Shown here: piece after piece, positions 1 to 8,674 of the stretch
Layout of the letters: each line of letters starts with the position of its first letter
Position numbering within the stretch: the stretch's first letter is position 1
From: Streptomyces maremycinicus
GTDB lineage: Bacteria > Actinomycetota > Actinomycetes > Streptomycetales > Streptomycetaceae
Reading direction: 5' to 3'
Length of the DNA stretch: 64,000 nt
Assembly (NCBI RefSeq): GCF_001184025.1
Contig: NZ_BBYG01000016.1
Span: 186,001 to 250,000 of the forward strand
Program-made: the position numbers and the translations under genes
Notes under the pieces: generated by a model
Told to the model about the DNA's origin: nothing
Databases searched by the model: none
What the model saw: the letters and a program-made list of their open reading frames with translations, nothing else

Positions 1-51
1 GTACAGCACGTACGCGCCGATGGCCCGGTGGGGATCCTCCTCGGGTGTCAT
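1..51 (-). CDS. Anti-sigma factor, N-terminal fragment (cut by window edge)
   Basis: Only the first 17 codons lie in the window. They begin ATG ACA CCC and encode an N-terminus ending HRAIGAYVLY, which resembles the H-x-x-x-GAYAL start of anti-sigma factors that partner ECF (SigK-like) sigma factors. The ATG overlaps the TGA of the sigma gene by four bases (ATGA), so the two are translationally coupled. The assignment rests on this short stretch plus the coupling; the rest of the protein is not visible. Confidence 0.6.
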   Translation of the reverse strand, partial: MTPEEDPHRAIGAYVLY

Positions 52-614
52 GCGTCGGCCTCCAGACAGGCGCGCAGCCGCCGCAGCCCCGCGCGCATCC
101 GCGACTTCACCGTCCCCTCGGGGGTGGAGAGTGCGTCGGCCACCTCCAGGTAGGTCAGGCCCTGGTAGTAGGCGAGCATCAGCGGCACCCGCTCCTGACG
201 GGCCAGGGCGGTGAGACAGCGGTGCAGCCGCCGCTGCTCGTCGTGGTCCTGGACGATCTCGGCCACTTCGTCGAACGGCCGCTCCGGCGCGAGGACGCCC
301 GTGCGCTGTTCGCGCTCGGTGCCGGCCTGCGCGGAACGCACCCGGTCCACCGCCCGGCGGTGGGCCACGGTGAGGACCCAGGCCTTCGCCGTTCCCCGTT
401 CGGGACGGTAGCGGTCCGCGGTGCGCCAGATCTCGATCATGACCTCCTGGGTCACCTCCTCCGCCTGGGCGACGTCCCGCACGATCCGGCAGACCAGTCC
501 CATGACACTGCCGGACAGCGCGTCGTAGACGCCGGTGAAGGCGTCCCGGTCGCCGTCCGCCACCCGGGCCAGCAGGTCCTCCACTCGGGCGTGCGGATCG
601 AAGCTGTGCGGCAA
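48..614 (-). CDS. ECF RNA polymerase sigma factor (SigK-like)
   Basis: A 188-residue sigma-70 protein with region 2 at about residues 15-85 (DAFTGVYDAL, then EEVTQEVMIEIWR, then KAWVLTVAHRRAVDR) and region 4 at about 125-180 (RVPLMLAYYQGLTYLEVA, then PEGTVKSRMRAGLRRLR). It recruits core RNA polymerase to alternative promoters. I chose a TTG start because GAGGGGAG lies 7 nt before it and the preceding residues look non-coding; the downstream GTG at VEDLL is an alternative. It is coupled by ATGA to the anti-sigma factor gene, the usual arrangement for a sigma factor held inactive by its own partner. Family confident; its stimulus cannot be read from sequence. Confidence 0.9.
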   Translation of the reverse strand: MPHSFDPHARVEDLLARVADGDRDAFTGVYDALSGSVMGLVCRIVRDVAQAEEVTQEVMIEIWRTADRYRPERGTAKAWVLTVAHRRAVDRVRSAQAGTEREQRTGVLAPERPFDEVAEIVQDHDEQRRLHRCLTALARQERVPLMLAYYQGLTYLEVADALSTPEGTVKSRMRAGLRRLRACLEADA

Positions 615-715
615 AGCCCTGCTCCCCTCGTGCCTCGTGGCTCGTGGCTCGTGCTGGGTTCGGACGGCCCGCCCGCGGCCTGTGCGGAGGGAAGGGACCT
701 GCGCCGGGAAGCCGC

Positions 716-1168
716 TCACCGCTCCGGGGACGGGGTGCGCGCGGAGCCGAGGTCGAGCAGGACGTGCACGGTCTTGCCGCCCAGGGCGGGGACCAGCCGG
801 ATCTGTCCGCCCAGCCCCCGGATGACCTCCATGCCGAAGCCGCCGCGCTCGTCGCCGGCCGAACGGCGGTGCAGCTCGGGAAGCTCCTCGCTGTGGTCGG
901 CGACGGCGATGTCCAGCCGCCCGTCGCGCACGGTCAGCGTCAGCAGACAGGGACCGCAGGTGTGCCGGACCGCGTTGGTCACCAGTTCGGAGACGACGAG
1001 GACGGCGTCCGGCACGCGGTCGACCGGGTCGGCGGCCCTCAGCCAGCTCTCGCTGACCCGGCGGGCGAGCGACGGGGCCCGCCGGGAGTGCGGCAGGGCG
1101 ACGGCACAACGCGCCGTCGTCGGCGGGGGCGCGGACGGTGCCGCGGGCGGTGATGTGGTGGTGGTCAT
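716..1168 (-). CDS. RsbW-like ATP-binding regulatory protein (HATPase_c)
   Basis: A 150-residue single-domain GHKL ATPase. The N-box is VVSELVTNAVRHT (about residues 60-73), the G1 box is VADHSEELPE and the G2-like loop is RGGFGMEVI. Streptomyces has many such stand-alone kinases; characterised members (RsbW, SpoIIAB) phosphorylate anti-anti-sigma factors or bind sigma factors. ATG 1168 has AGGGGAG 7 nt upstream. It lies about 100 bp upstream of, and on the same strand as, the ECF sigma gene. Whether it acts on that sigma factor is unknown; ECF factors normally use other anti-sigma families. Confidence 0.85.
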   Translation of the reverse strand: MTTTTSPPAAPSAPPPTTARCAVALPHSRRAPSLARRVSESWLRAADPVDRVPDAVLVVSELVTNAVRHTCGPCLLTLTVRDGRLDIAVADHSEELPELHRRSAGDERGGFGMEVIRGLGGQIRLVPALGGKTVHVLLDLGSARTPSPER

Positions 1169-1526
1169 GAGGGCTCCCCTGGAACGAAGCGTCGGGGGCG
1201 GCTTTGGTTCGCAGGGGATTCGTAGCCGCACAGCACGCGGATGCCGCCGTGATGTACACAAAAGCCTCAGGTTGCCACCCGGTCGGGCGAGTGGAGGCCG
1301 GCCACCCTCCGCCGGGGAGGCCTTCGGCCTTTATGCCGTGCCGACATTTTTTCCGCTTTGTCTTCATCCGTCCGGCTTGCGGGTCCGAATACCCCGCGTC
1401 CGGCACAGCGAGACGGGGACAGCGTTCCTCCCGGATCCACACCGCGCCCTCCGCGCGGCCGGTGGACCGGAGGGTGTGACCTCGTCGGACGTGCTCTTCG
1501 CCGAACGTTCGAGGGAGATGTGTCCG
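1169..1526. other. Divergent intergenic region
   Basis: About 360 bp separate the divergent RsbW-like gene and the GHW-repeat gene. Apart from the sigma-B-type promoter candidate at 1389-1414 and the ribosome binding sites of the two genes, I see no conserved structure or credible small gene. Confidence 0.5.
1389..1414 (-). promoter_or_regulatory. Candidate stress-sigma (SigB-type) promoter for the RsbW-like gene
   Basis: Read on the minus strand the segment is GTCT, 16 nt, GGGTAT. This fits the GNNT-N14/16-GGGTAC/T pattern described for Streptomyces SigB-family promoters. It points toward the HATPase gene, whose ATG would be about 215 nt downstream. The motif is short and could be chance. 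Confidence 0.3.
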
Positions 1527-1868
1527 ATGACCGCTTTCCTGCGAGCCCGCCGTCTGGTGGCCGGAGCCGCCGCGACGGGCCTACTGGCCGGAGGGGCCGT
1601 GCTGGGCCTGTCCGGCGCGGCGACCGCGGCTCCCGCTCCCGCTTCCGCCCCGACCGTGGTGACCACCGATCACGACGGTAAGTGCCACTGGGTGAAGGGC
1701 CACTGGGAGAAGAAGTGGGTGAAGGGTCACTGGGAGAAGAAGCGGGTCAACCACAAGACCTGGCACCACGGCCACTGGGAGAACCACCACACCTACAAGT
1801 GGGTCTACGTCCATGGTCACTGGGACCACCACTGGGTCAAGGGGCACTGGGAGTGCCACCACCGGTGA
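1527..1868 (+). CDS. Small secreted His/Trp/Lys-rich GHW-repeat protein
   Basis: A 113-residue protein with a signal peptide (RARR then a hydrophobic run, likely cut near residues 34-35 after AATA). The mature part is built of five GHW[E/D] motifs starting at residues 58, 67, 82, 97 and 106, so spacings are 9, 15, 15 and 9, a mirror-symmetric pattern. Motifs alternate with KKWVK/HHWVK segments. The only two cysteines (53 and 110) bracket the array. The His density suggests metal binding, but this is inference; I recognise no named domain. ATG 1527 was chosen because GAGGGAG lies 9 nt upstream; an in-frame ATG at 1518 has no room for a ribosome binding site. Confidence 0.8.
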   Translation: MTAFLRARRLVAGAAATGLLAGGAVLGLSGAATAAPAPASAPTVVTTDHDGKCHWVKGHWEKKWVKGHWEKKRVNHKTWHHGHWENHHTYKWVYVHGHWDHHWVKGHWECHHR

Positions 1869-1886
1869 CCGCGGTGACGCGCGGGT

Positions 1887-1918
1887 GAGGGCCGGACGCG
1901 CCATGCCGTCCGGCCCTC
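1887..1918. terminator. Bidirectional hairpin terminator
   Basis: A perfect 12-bp stem (GAGGGCCGGACG and its complement) with an 8-nt loop, between the convergent GHW-repeat gene and the methyltransferase gene. No U-tract, as is usual for Streptomyces terminators. Confidence 0.6.
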
Positions 1919-1961
1919 GTCCCGTGTCTTCGTCCGGCCCTCGCCCCGCGCCGTCGTCCGG

Positions 1962-2840
1962 CTATCGGGCGGGCCTCGGCCGCGTGGCGTAGAACGCGAC
2001 GGCGGAAGCGGCCGCCACGTTGAGGGAGTCGATCCCGGCGGACATGGGGATGCGCACCCATTCGTCCGCCGCCCGGAGCGCGTACGTGGAGAGTCCGTGC
2101 CCCTCCGAGCCCAGCATGATGGCGCTCTTCTCGAAGCGTGCCGGGTGCAGCTCGTCGAGGGGGGTCGCCTTCTCGTCCGGGGTCATGGCGAGGATGTCGT
2201 ACCCCGCGTCGCGCACGACATCGAGTCCGGCCGGCCAGGCGTCGAACCGGGCGTAGGGAACCGAGAAGACGGCGCCCATCGACACCTTGATCGCCCGCCG
2301 GTAGAGGGGGTCGGCGCAGTCCGGTGACAGCAGGATCGCCTTGATGCCCAGCGCGGCGGCGCTGCGGAAGGCGGCCCCGAGATTCGCGTGGTCGACGAAT
2401 CCCTCGAAGATCGCTACCCGTCGGCCCGCGCCGTCCGGCGGCTCCGCGCAGTGCTCGTCGGCCTGGTCCGGGACGACCGTCAAACGGGCGGCCCCCAGGA
2501 GTTCGGCGGCGGCCGGCAGCGGTTTGCGCTGCATGGAGGCCAGCGCACCGCGGTGGACGTGATAGCCGGTGACCCGTTCGGCGAGTTCCGGGGTGACGGC
2601 GTAGACCGGCGCCGGAAGCTCGTCGATGACATCGCGCATGACGTCGACCCACTTCGCCGAGAGCAGCATCGAGCGCATCTCGTACCCGGCGTCCTTGGCC
2701 CGGCGGATGACCTTCTCGCCCTCGGCGATGAACAGGCCCTCGGCGGGCTCGCGCTTACGGCGCAGCTCGACGTCGGTCAGGCCGGTGTAGTCGCGCAGAC
2801 GCGGGTCGTCGGGGTCCTCAACGGTGATGAGATCGGCCAC
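1962..2840 (-). CDS. SpoU/TrmH-family RNA 2'-O-methyltransferase
   Basis: A 292-residue SAM-dependent ribose methyltransferase of the SPOUT superfamily. The N-terminal substrate-binding part (about 1-110) contains LFIAEGEKVIRRA; the catalytic part carries the N-x-G-x-x-x-R motif (ANLGAAFRSA, about residue 153), motif 2 IMLGSEGHGLS (241-251) and motif 3 around IPMSAGIDSLNVA (264-276), which form the knotted SAM site. Target could be tRNA or rRNA and cannot be decided here. It is the last gene in a minus-strand run after the siroheme/cobalamin genes, with about 60 bp between; a functional link to them is not evident. Confidence 0.88.
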   Translation of the reverse strand: MADLITVEDPDDPRLRDYTGLTDVELRRKREPAEGLFIAEGEKVIRRAKDAGYEMRSMLLSAKWVDVMRDVIDELPAPVYAVTPELAERVTGYHVHRGALASMQRKPLPAAAELLGAARLTVVPDQADEHCAEPPDGAGRRVAIFEGFVDHANLGAAFRSAAALGIKAILLSPDCADPLYRRAIKVSMGAVFSVPYARFDAWPAGLDVVRDAGYDILAMTPDEKATPLDELHPARFEKSAIMLGSEGHGLSTYALRAADEWVRIPMSAGIDSLNVAAASAVAFYATRPRPAR

Positions 2841-2903
2841 AGGGTGATACTGCCTTGTCCTGGGTGTGGTGCCAACGGCTCGGAACGGTTGCGTTACCCG
2901 CGG

Positions 2904-4136
2904 TTACTCGGAGGTCTCCGAGCCGACGTCGACGACCGCGCCGACGACGATCACCGCCGGAGGCCTGACGTCCTGGGTACGGACCACCTCGGCGACCGTC
3001 GCGAGCGTCGCGTCGACGCGGCGCTGGGCGGCCGTCGTGCCCTCCTGGACGAGGGCGACCGGGGTGTCGGGGGACTTGCCGTGCGCGACGAGCGTCTCGG
3101 CGATCTTCCCGATCTTGTCGACGCCCATCAGGATCACCAGCGTGCCGGTGAGCCTCGCGAGCGAGGGCCAGTCGACCAGCGAACGCTCGTCGTCGGGGGC
3201 GACATGCCCGCTGACCACCGTGAACTCATGGGCGACGCCCCGGTGGGTGACGGGGATGCCGGCCGCGCCGGGCACCGAGATCGAGCTGGAGATCCCCGGG
3301 ACGACCGTGCAGGCGACGCCGGCCTCCGCGAGGGCCTGGAGCTCCTCCATGCCACGGCCGAAGACGTACGGGTCGCCGCCCTTGAGGCGGACCACCGACT
3401 TGCCCTGACGGGCGTGCTCGATCAGCGCGTTGTTGATGGCCTCCTGGGCCATGAACCGGCCGTAGGGGATCTTCGCCGCGTCGATCACCTCGACGTGCGG
3501 CGGGAGTTCGGCGAGGAGGTCGCGCGGGCCGAGCCGGTCGGCGATGACGACGTCCGCCTCGGCGAGCAGCCGGCGCCCGCGGACGGTGATCAGGTCCGGG
3601 TCGCCCGGACCGCCGCCGACCAGCGCGACACCGGGGGTCCGGGTGCGGTAGTGGGGGGCGACGAGGGTGCCGTCGCGCAGACCCTCGACGACCGCGTCCC
3701 GGATGGCGGCGGTGTGGCGCGGGTCGCGGCCGCGGGCGTCGGTCGTCAGCACGGCGACCGTGACGCCCTCGCTGTGGCCGGTCGCCGGCGTCCAGGCGGT
3801 CGCGGCGTCCGCGTCGTCGGAGCGGACGCACCAGACGCGGTGCGCCTCGGCCTCGGCGGAGGCCCGGCCGTTCGCCTCGGAGTCGCTCGTGGCGATGAGC
3901 GCGTACCAGGCCTCGGCGAGGTCGCCGTCGGCGTACGGGCGCTTCGACCAGGTGATCTCGCCCGCGTCCGCCATCGCCTCCACCGAGGGCGTCGCCCCGG
4001 GGGACACCAGGTGGACGTCGGCACCGGCCGCGATCAGCGCGGGGAGGCGGCGCTGGGCGACCTGGCCGCCGCCGAGGACGACGACCCTGCGGCCGGCGAG
4101 ACGGAGGCCTACGGGGTAGGCGGGGTGTTCGGCCAT
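2904..4136 (-). CDS. cobA: Siroheme synthase / uroporphyrinogen-III C-methyltransferase fusion
   Basis: A 410-residue CysG-like fusion. Residues 1-155 form a Met8-like precorrin-2 dehydrogenase/ferrochelatase domain with the NAD loop VLGGGQVAQRR. Residues about 167-405 are SUMT, which methylates uroporphyrinogen III at C2 and C7 to precorrin-2, with VGGGPGDPDLIT and GGDPYVFGRGMEE. It supplies precorrin-2 to siroheme (sulfite and nitrite reductases) and to vitamin B12. ATG 4136 begins MAEHPAYPVGLRLAGRRVVV; upstream codons lack homology-like character. It sits directly downstream of the BluB-CobT gene with about 145 bp between. Such genes are named cobA or cysG in actinobacteria; both activities are predicted. 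Confidence 0.93.
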   Translation of the reverse strand: MAEHPAYPVGLRLAGRRVVVLGGGQVAQRRLPALIAAGADVHLVSPGATPSVEAMADAGEITWSKRPYADGDLAEAWYALIATSDSEANGRASAEAEAHRVWCVRSDDADAATAWTPATGHSEGVTVAVLTTDARGRDPRHTAAIRDAVVEGLRDGTLVAPHYRTRTPGVALVGGGPGDPDLITVRGRRLLAEADVVIADRLGPRDLLAELPPHVEVIDAAKIPYGRFMAQEAINNALIEHARQGKSVVRLKGGDPYVFGRGMEELQALAEAGVACTVVPGISSSISVPGAAGIPVTHRGVAHEFTVVSGHVAPDDERSLVDWPSLARLTGTLVILMGVDKIGKIAETLVAHGKSPDTPVALVQEGTTAAQRRVDATLATVAEVVRTQDVRPPAVIVVGAVVDVGSETSE

Positions 4137-4282
4137 GAGGGTGCGGCTCCTCGTACGGGCAGAGAGCAGAGGGCGGGCGCTGCGGCTCTGGAGCGGCCCT
4201 GACGTGCGCATTTTAAAGGTGGCTTCAGCATGCGGCGGGGCCGGGGGCGGCACAAGCGAGTGCCCCCGGCCCCGGGCGGGAC

Positions 4283-7200
4283 CTACTTCTCGGTGACGCC
4301 CGCCGAATCGAACGTCGCCACCTCGTGCATCGCCCGCGCCGTGCTCTGCACCAGCGGCAGCGCGAGCAGGGCGCCCGTGCCCTCGCCGAGGCGCAGGTCC
4401 AGGTCGACCAGGGGGCGCAGGCCCAGCTTGTTCAGGGCGGCCACGTGACCGGGTTCGGCGCTGCGGTGGCCCGCGATGCAGGCCGCGAGGACCTCGGGGG
4501 CGATGGCGCGGGCGACCAGGGCGGCGGCGCCGGCGCTGACGCCGTCCAGGATCACGGGCGTGCGGAGGGAGGCGCCGCCGAGGAGGAGGCCGACCATCGC
4601 CGCGTGCTCGAAGCCGCCGATCGCGGCCAGGACGCCGATGGGGTCCGCCGGGTCCGGCTGGTGGACCTCCAGGGCGCGGCGCACGACCTCGGTCTTGCGG
4701 GCGAGGGTCTCGTCGTTGATGCCGGTGCCGCGACCGGTGACCTCGGCCGGGTCGGCACCCGTGAAGACCGAGATGAGGGCCGCGGACGCCGTGGTGTTCG
4801 CGATGCCCATCTCGCCCGTGAGCAGCGCCTTGTTACCGGCCGCGACCAGGTCGCGGGCGGTCTCGATGCCGACCTCGATGGCCTGTTTGGCCTCCTCGCG
4901 GGTCATGGCGGGGCCGGTGGTCATGTCGGACGTGCCCGCGCGGATCTTGCGGGGCAGCAGACCGGGGGTCGCGGGGAGGTCGGCGGCGACGCCCACGTCC
5001 ACCACGCAGACCTCGGCACCCACCTGGGTGGCGAAGGCGTTGCAGACCGCTCCCCCGCCGAGGAAGTTGGCGACCATCTGGGCCGTCACCTCCTGCGGCC
5101 AGGGGGTGACGCCCTGCGCGTGCACGCCGTGGTCGCCGGCGAAGATCGCGACCGCCGCGGGCTCCGGGATCGGCGGCGGGCACTGCCGGGACAGGCCGGA
5201 CAGCTGCGCGGAGATGATCTCCAGCATGCCGAGCGAGCCGGGCGGCTTCGTCATCCGCTTCTGCCGTTCCCAGGCCTCGCCGAGCGCCTTGGCGTCCAGC
5301 GGGCGGACGCTGGCGACGGTCTCGGCGAGCAGATCGTGCGGGTCCTCGCCGGGCAGCGCGCGACGGCCGTACGTCTCCTCGTGGACGACCCACGACAGCG
5401 GACGGCGCTTGGCCCACCCGGCCTGCATCAGCTCCGGCTCGTCCGGGAACTCGTCGACGTAGCCGACGCACAGGTAGGCGACCACTTCCAGGTGCTCGGG
5501 CAGGCCCAGCGCGCGGACCATCTCGCGCTCGTCGAAGAAGCTGACCCAGCCGACGCCGAGGCCCTCGGCACGGGCCGCGAGCCAGAGGTTCTCGACGGCG
5601 AGCGCGGAGGAGTACGGCGCCATCTGCGGCTGGGTGTGCCGGCCCAGGGTGTGGCGGCCGCCGCGGGTCGGGTCGGCGGTGACGACGATGTTCACCGGGG
5701 TGTCGAGGATGGCCTCGATCTTCAGTTCCTTGAACTGCTTGGCCCGGCCCTTGGGCAGCGACTTCGCGTACGCGTCCCGCTGACGGGTCGCCAGTTCGTG
5801 CATCGCGCGCCGGGTGTCGGCGGAGCGGATGACGACGAAGTCCCAGGGCTGCGAGTGCCCGACGGAGGGCGCGGTGTGGGCGGCCTCCAGCACGCGCAGC
5901 AGCACCTCGTGCGGGATCGGGTCAGCCCGGAATCCGTTGCGGATGTCCCGGCGCTCACGCATGACCTTCAGGACGGCCTCGCGCTCGGCGTCGTCGTACG
6001 CGGGCGCGGCGGGGCCGGTGGACTCTCGAACTTCTTCCACGGGGGCCGGGCTCTCTTCCTGGTCGGCGGCCCTGGTTTCCAGGTCCTCCGGGCTCTGTGC
6101 GACATCGGGGTCGATGCCGGTCTCGGGCTCCGTGTCCGGGGTCGCCGGGGCGGGAGCGGGGTCCGCGCCGCGCGGGGCGGGGACCGTGACGATCGCGGGG
6201 GCGGCGTCCGCCTCGTCGGCCGGCCGCTGTTCCGTCTCCGCGTGGGCCGCCTGCTCCTCCGTGGGGAGCACGAGGGCGTGCGGCGGGGTCGGGGCGAGGT
6301 GCGGGGCGGTGGGCACCATGCCCTCGACCGGCACGAACCGGCCCAGGGGCTGGTCCGCGGAGGGCTGGTCGGGCAGCGCCGGGTGCTGCGGCTGCTCCGA
6401 CCGGTCCGGCTGCTCCGTCGCGGCCGTCTGCTCCGGGTGGGGCATCGGGGCGACGGCGGACGGGAGGTCCGCGCCGGGGACGTCGGCGAGCGCGGCGGGG
6501 GCGGCCACCGGCGGCTGGACCGGGTGCGGGTGCTGCTCGTGCTGGGGGTGCTGCGGAGCGGGGGTCGCGGCAGCGGAGGCCGCCACGAGCTCCGGGGCGA
6601 CCGGTGCGGATGCTTCCTCGGCAGCGGGGGCTTCCTCGGCAAGCGTCTGCGCGGGCTGTGGCTCCGGCGACGATGCCGGTTCCGCCGCCGCTTCCGGCCG
6701 GTCGGCCGGTGACTCGGCCTCGGGCGCGGGCGCGAGGGTCGGTGCGGGCCCGGGTTCGGGCTGCGGGGCCGTCTCCGGGGCGGCGGGGGCGCCCGGGACG
6801 TGGGGCGCGGGGGCCGCGAGGTGGGGGGCCGGGGCGAGGGGCTCGTGCGCGATCCCCGCCTCGGACTGCGGCGTCTGCTCCGGCTCCGACTGCGGCTCCG
6901 ACTGCGGTGTCGGCTGGATCTCCGGGGCCGGCCGGGCGTCCTGAACCGCCTGAACCGCCTGAACCGTGTGATCCGTCCGGACGGGCTGCTCGGGAGCGGG
7001 GTCCGCCTGCGGGGCGGGCTCGGACGTCCGCGGTGCGGCCGGTTCGGCGGGGGCCGCGGCGGCGGCCTCGGCGGAAGCGGCCTCGGCGGAAGCCACGAAG
7101 GCGTCGACGAGCAGACCGGTCTCGGGGACGGCGACGGGCGCGGGGGCGGAGACCTCCGGCTCGACGGCCGCCTCGGGCGCGGCGGCCTCGGCCACCGGGG

Positions 7201-8674
7201 CAGGCATCTCCTGGGCGGCGGCGGCCGGTTCGGACACCTCGGGGACGACGGTCGCCGCGGGCTCGGGAGTCGCGGTGACGGGCACGGAGGTGGGCTCCGC
7301 GACCACCACGGGGTCCGGAACCGGGACTTCGGAAGCCGGCGCTCCGGGTGCGGGCACGAACTCGGCCGCGGGGACCGCCTCGTACGCCTGGGCCGGCGTC
7401 TCGCCGAGGTCCGCGTGAGGCTCCTGGGACGCTTGAGGCTCTGCGGGCTCCTGGTGCTGAGGTGACTCGACCGGGCTCGCCTGTCCGGCCTCGGTCACGG
7501 CCTCGGCCCCGGCCGCGTGAGCGACCGTCTCCTGTACGGAGTTCGCCTCGGGAACCTCCGCGGGCTCTGCCCCCTCGACGGGCCTCGTCGTACCGGCCGG
7601 GTCGGCGGTCGCCGCCACCTCGGCCACGTCAGCGGCCGGTTCGGCCTGCTGGACAACCTCGGCGGCGGGCTGTTCGATGTGCGCGGTCTCGGGAGCCGGT
7701 GCGGCCGCCTCGGAGACCGGTGCGGCGGACTCAGGGGCCGGTGCGGCGGACTCGGGAGTCGGTGCGACTTCCGGCGCCTGCGCCGTCTCCGTTCCCGCTC
7801 CCCCGGCCACCGGGGTCTCGACGGCCGATACGGCACTGCCGTCCGCGGGCCGGTCGTCGCCGGTGAAGGGGATGTCCGCCCCGTCCTGCCCGGCCTCCGC
7901 GACGGCGGGTGCCTCCTCGGCCTCCGCCATCATCGCGGCGCCGAGCAGTTCACCGGGGTCGACGACGCCGTAGTGCGCGGCGGCCCGGACGGGCGCCTCG
8001 GCGCCGACTGTCTCCTGGGCTTCCGGCGCCTCCTGGGCCTCCTGCGGGGCGGTCGCGGCGATCGCCTCGGTGGCCACCCGGGTCACGACGGCCTGGGCCG
8101 CGCCGGCCGGCTCGCGCTGCTGCGCTGCCGCCGGAACAACCGTTTCCGCAGCCGGGGCCCCCTGCGCGACCTGCGGCTGCGCGGCGCCCCAGGGGGACGC
8201 GCCCTGCGGGGCCGTCTCGCGCGGTTGCGGAGCGTCGAGGTACTCGGGGCCGGAGGTGGACGGGCCGGGCTGCCGTACCGGTGCCCCGGCGGGGCCGCGG
8301 TCGGCGAGCGAACGGACCGGGCTCGCGGAGGCGTCGGGGATCGGCGGACCGAGATGCAGGGGGCGGCGCGGGGCGGCCTGGGGCGCCGACGGGCTCGGGA
8401 GGCGGACGGCGCTGAGGTCGACCGAACCGCTGTCGCGGCCGCCCGTCTCGTGCGGACCCGGCTCGTGCACGGTCTCGACGACCGGCTCCGGCGGGGGTGG
8501 GGCCACCTCGTTGCCCCACGCGCTCTGGGCACCCGGCAGCAGCAACAGGTCTTCGTCCTCGGCGGTGGTCTCGGAGAGGTAGGTGTACGCACCGTGCGCG
8601 GGGGCGCCCGGCTGTTCCACCATGCCTGCGCTCTCCGGCAGTCCCTCGCCCGGGACCTGGCCGGTGTCGGTCAT
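4283..8674 (-). CDS. cobT: BluB-like flavin reductase/CobT phosphoribosyltransferase fusion with ~860-residue disordered N-terminus
   Basis: A 1463-residue protein in three parts. Residues 1 to about 890 are Ala/Pro/Glu-rich low complexity (EAPEAQE, PAPESAAP and similar), with no visible fold. Residues about 893-1108 are a nitroreductase-fold BluB domain (REAVLKVMRERRDIRNGF, SVGHSQPWDFVVIR, GVGWVSFFDE), the enzyme class that cleaves FMNH2 to 5,6-dimethylbenzimidazole (DMB). Residues about 1110-1463 are CobT (KPPGSLGMLE, FAGDHGVHAQGV, GRGTGINDE, and LRLGEGTGALLALPL with the catalytic Glu), which moves ribose-phosphate from nicotinate mononucleotide to DMB. The fusion thus joins making the lower ligand of B12 to activating it. 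The frame stays open throughout with GC-rich third positions, so the long extension is probably real. ATG 8674 is the first good start. Confidence 0.9.
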   Translation of the reverse strand: MTDTGQVPGEGLPESAGMVEQPGAPAHGAYTYLSETTAEDEDLLLLPGAQSAWGNEVAPPPPEPVVETVHEPGPHETGGRDSGSVDLSAVRLPSPSAPQAAPRRPLHLGPPIPDASASPVRSLADRGPAGAPVRQPGPSTSGPEYLDAPQPRETAPQGASPWGAAQPQVAQGAPAAETVVPAAAQQREPAGAAQAVVTRVATEAIAATAPQEAQEAPEAQETVGAEAPVRAAAHYGVVDPGELLGAAMMAEAEEAPAVAEAGQDGADIPFTGDDRPADGSAVSAVETPVAGGAGTETAQAPEVAPTPESAAPAPESAAPVSEAAAPAPETAHIEQPAAEVVQQAEPAADVAEVAATADPAGTTRPVEGAEPAEVPEANSVQETVAHAAGAEAVTEAGQASPVESPQHQEPAEPQASQEPHADLGETPAQAYEAVPAAEFVPAPGAPASEVPVPDPVVVAEPTSVPVTATPEPAATVVPEVSEPAAAAQEMPAPVAEAAAPEAAVEPEVSAPAPVAVPETGLLVDAFVASAEAASAEAAAAAPAEPAAPRTSEPAPQADPAPEQPVRTDHTVQAVQAVQDARPAPEIQPTPQSEPQSEPEQTPQSEAGIAHEPLAPAPHLAAPAPHVPGAPAAPETAPQPEPGPAPTLAPAPEAESPADRPEAAAEPASSPEPQPAQTLAEEAPAAEEASAPVAPELVAASAAATPAPQHPQHEQHPHPVQPPVAAPAALADVPGADLPSAVAPMPHPEQTAATEQPDRSEQPQHPALPDQPSADQPLGRFVPVEGMVPTAPHLAPTPPHALVLPTEEQAAHAETEQRPADEADAAPAIVTVPAPRGADPAPAPATPDTEPETGIDPDVAQSPEDLETRAADQEESPAPVEEVRESTGPAAPAYDDAEREAVLKVMRERRDIRNGFRADPIPHEVLLRVLEAAHTAPSVGHSQPWDFVVIRSADTRRAMHELATRQRDAYAKSLPKGRAKQFKELKIEAILDTPVNIVVTADPTRGGRHTLGRHTQPQMAPYSSALAVENLWLAARAEGLGVGWVSFFDEREMVRALGLPEHLEVVAYLCVGYVDEFPDEPELMQAGWAKRRPLSWVVHEETYGRRALPGEDPHDLLAETVASVRPLDAKALGEAWERQKRMTKPPGSLGMLEIISAQLSGLSRQCPPPIPEPAAVAIFAGDHGVHAQGVTPWPQEVTAQMVANFLGGGAVCNAFATQVGAEVCVVDVGVAADLPATPGLLPRKIRAGTSDMTTGPAMTREEAKQAIEVGIETARDLVAAGNKALLTGEMGIANTTASAALISVFTGADPAEVTGRGTGINDETLARKTEVVRRALEVHQPDPADPIGVLAAIGGFEHAAMVGLLLGGASLRTPVILDGVSAGAAALVARAIAPEVLAACIAGHRSAEPGHVAALNKLGLRPLVDLDLRLGEGTGALLALPLVQSTARAMHEVATFDSAGVTEK

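Noticed and set aside
45-1868. Very long open frame on the plus strand through the sigma/RsbW region
   Set aside because: It is antisense to well-supported genes and lacks any domain; only its last 113 codons (the GHW-repeat gene) look real.
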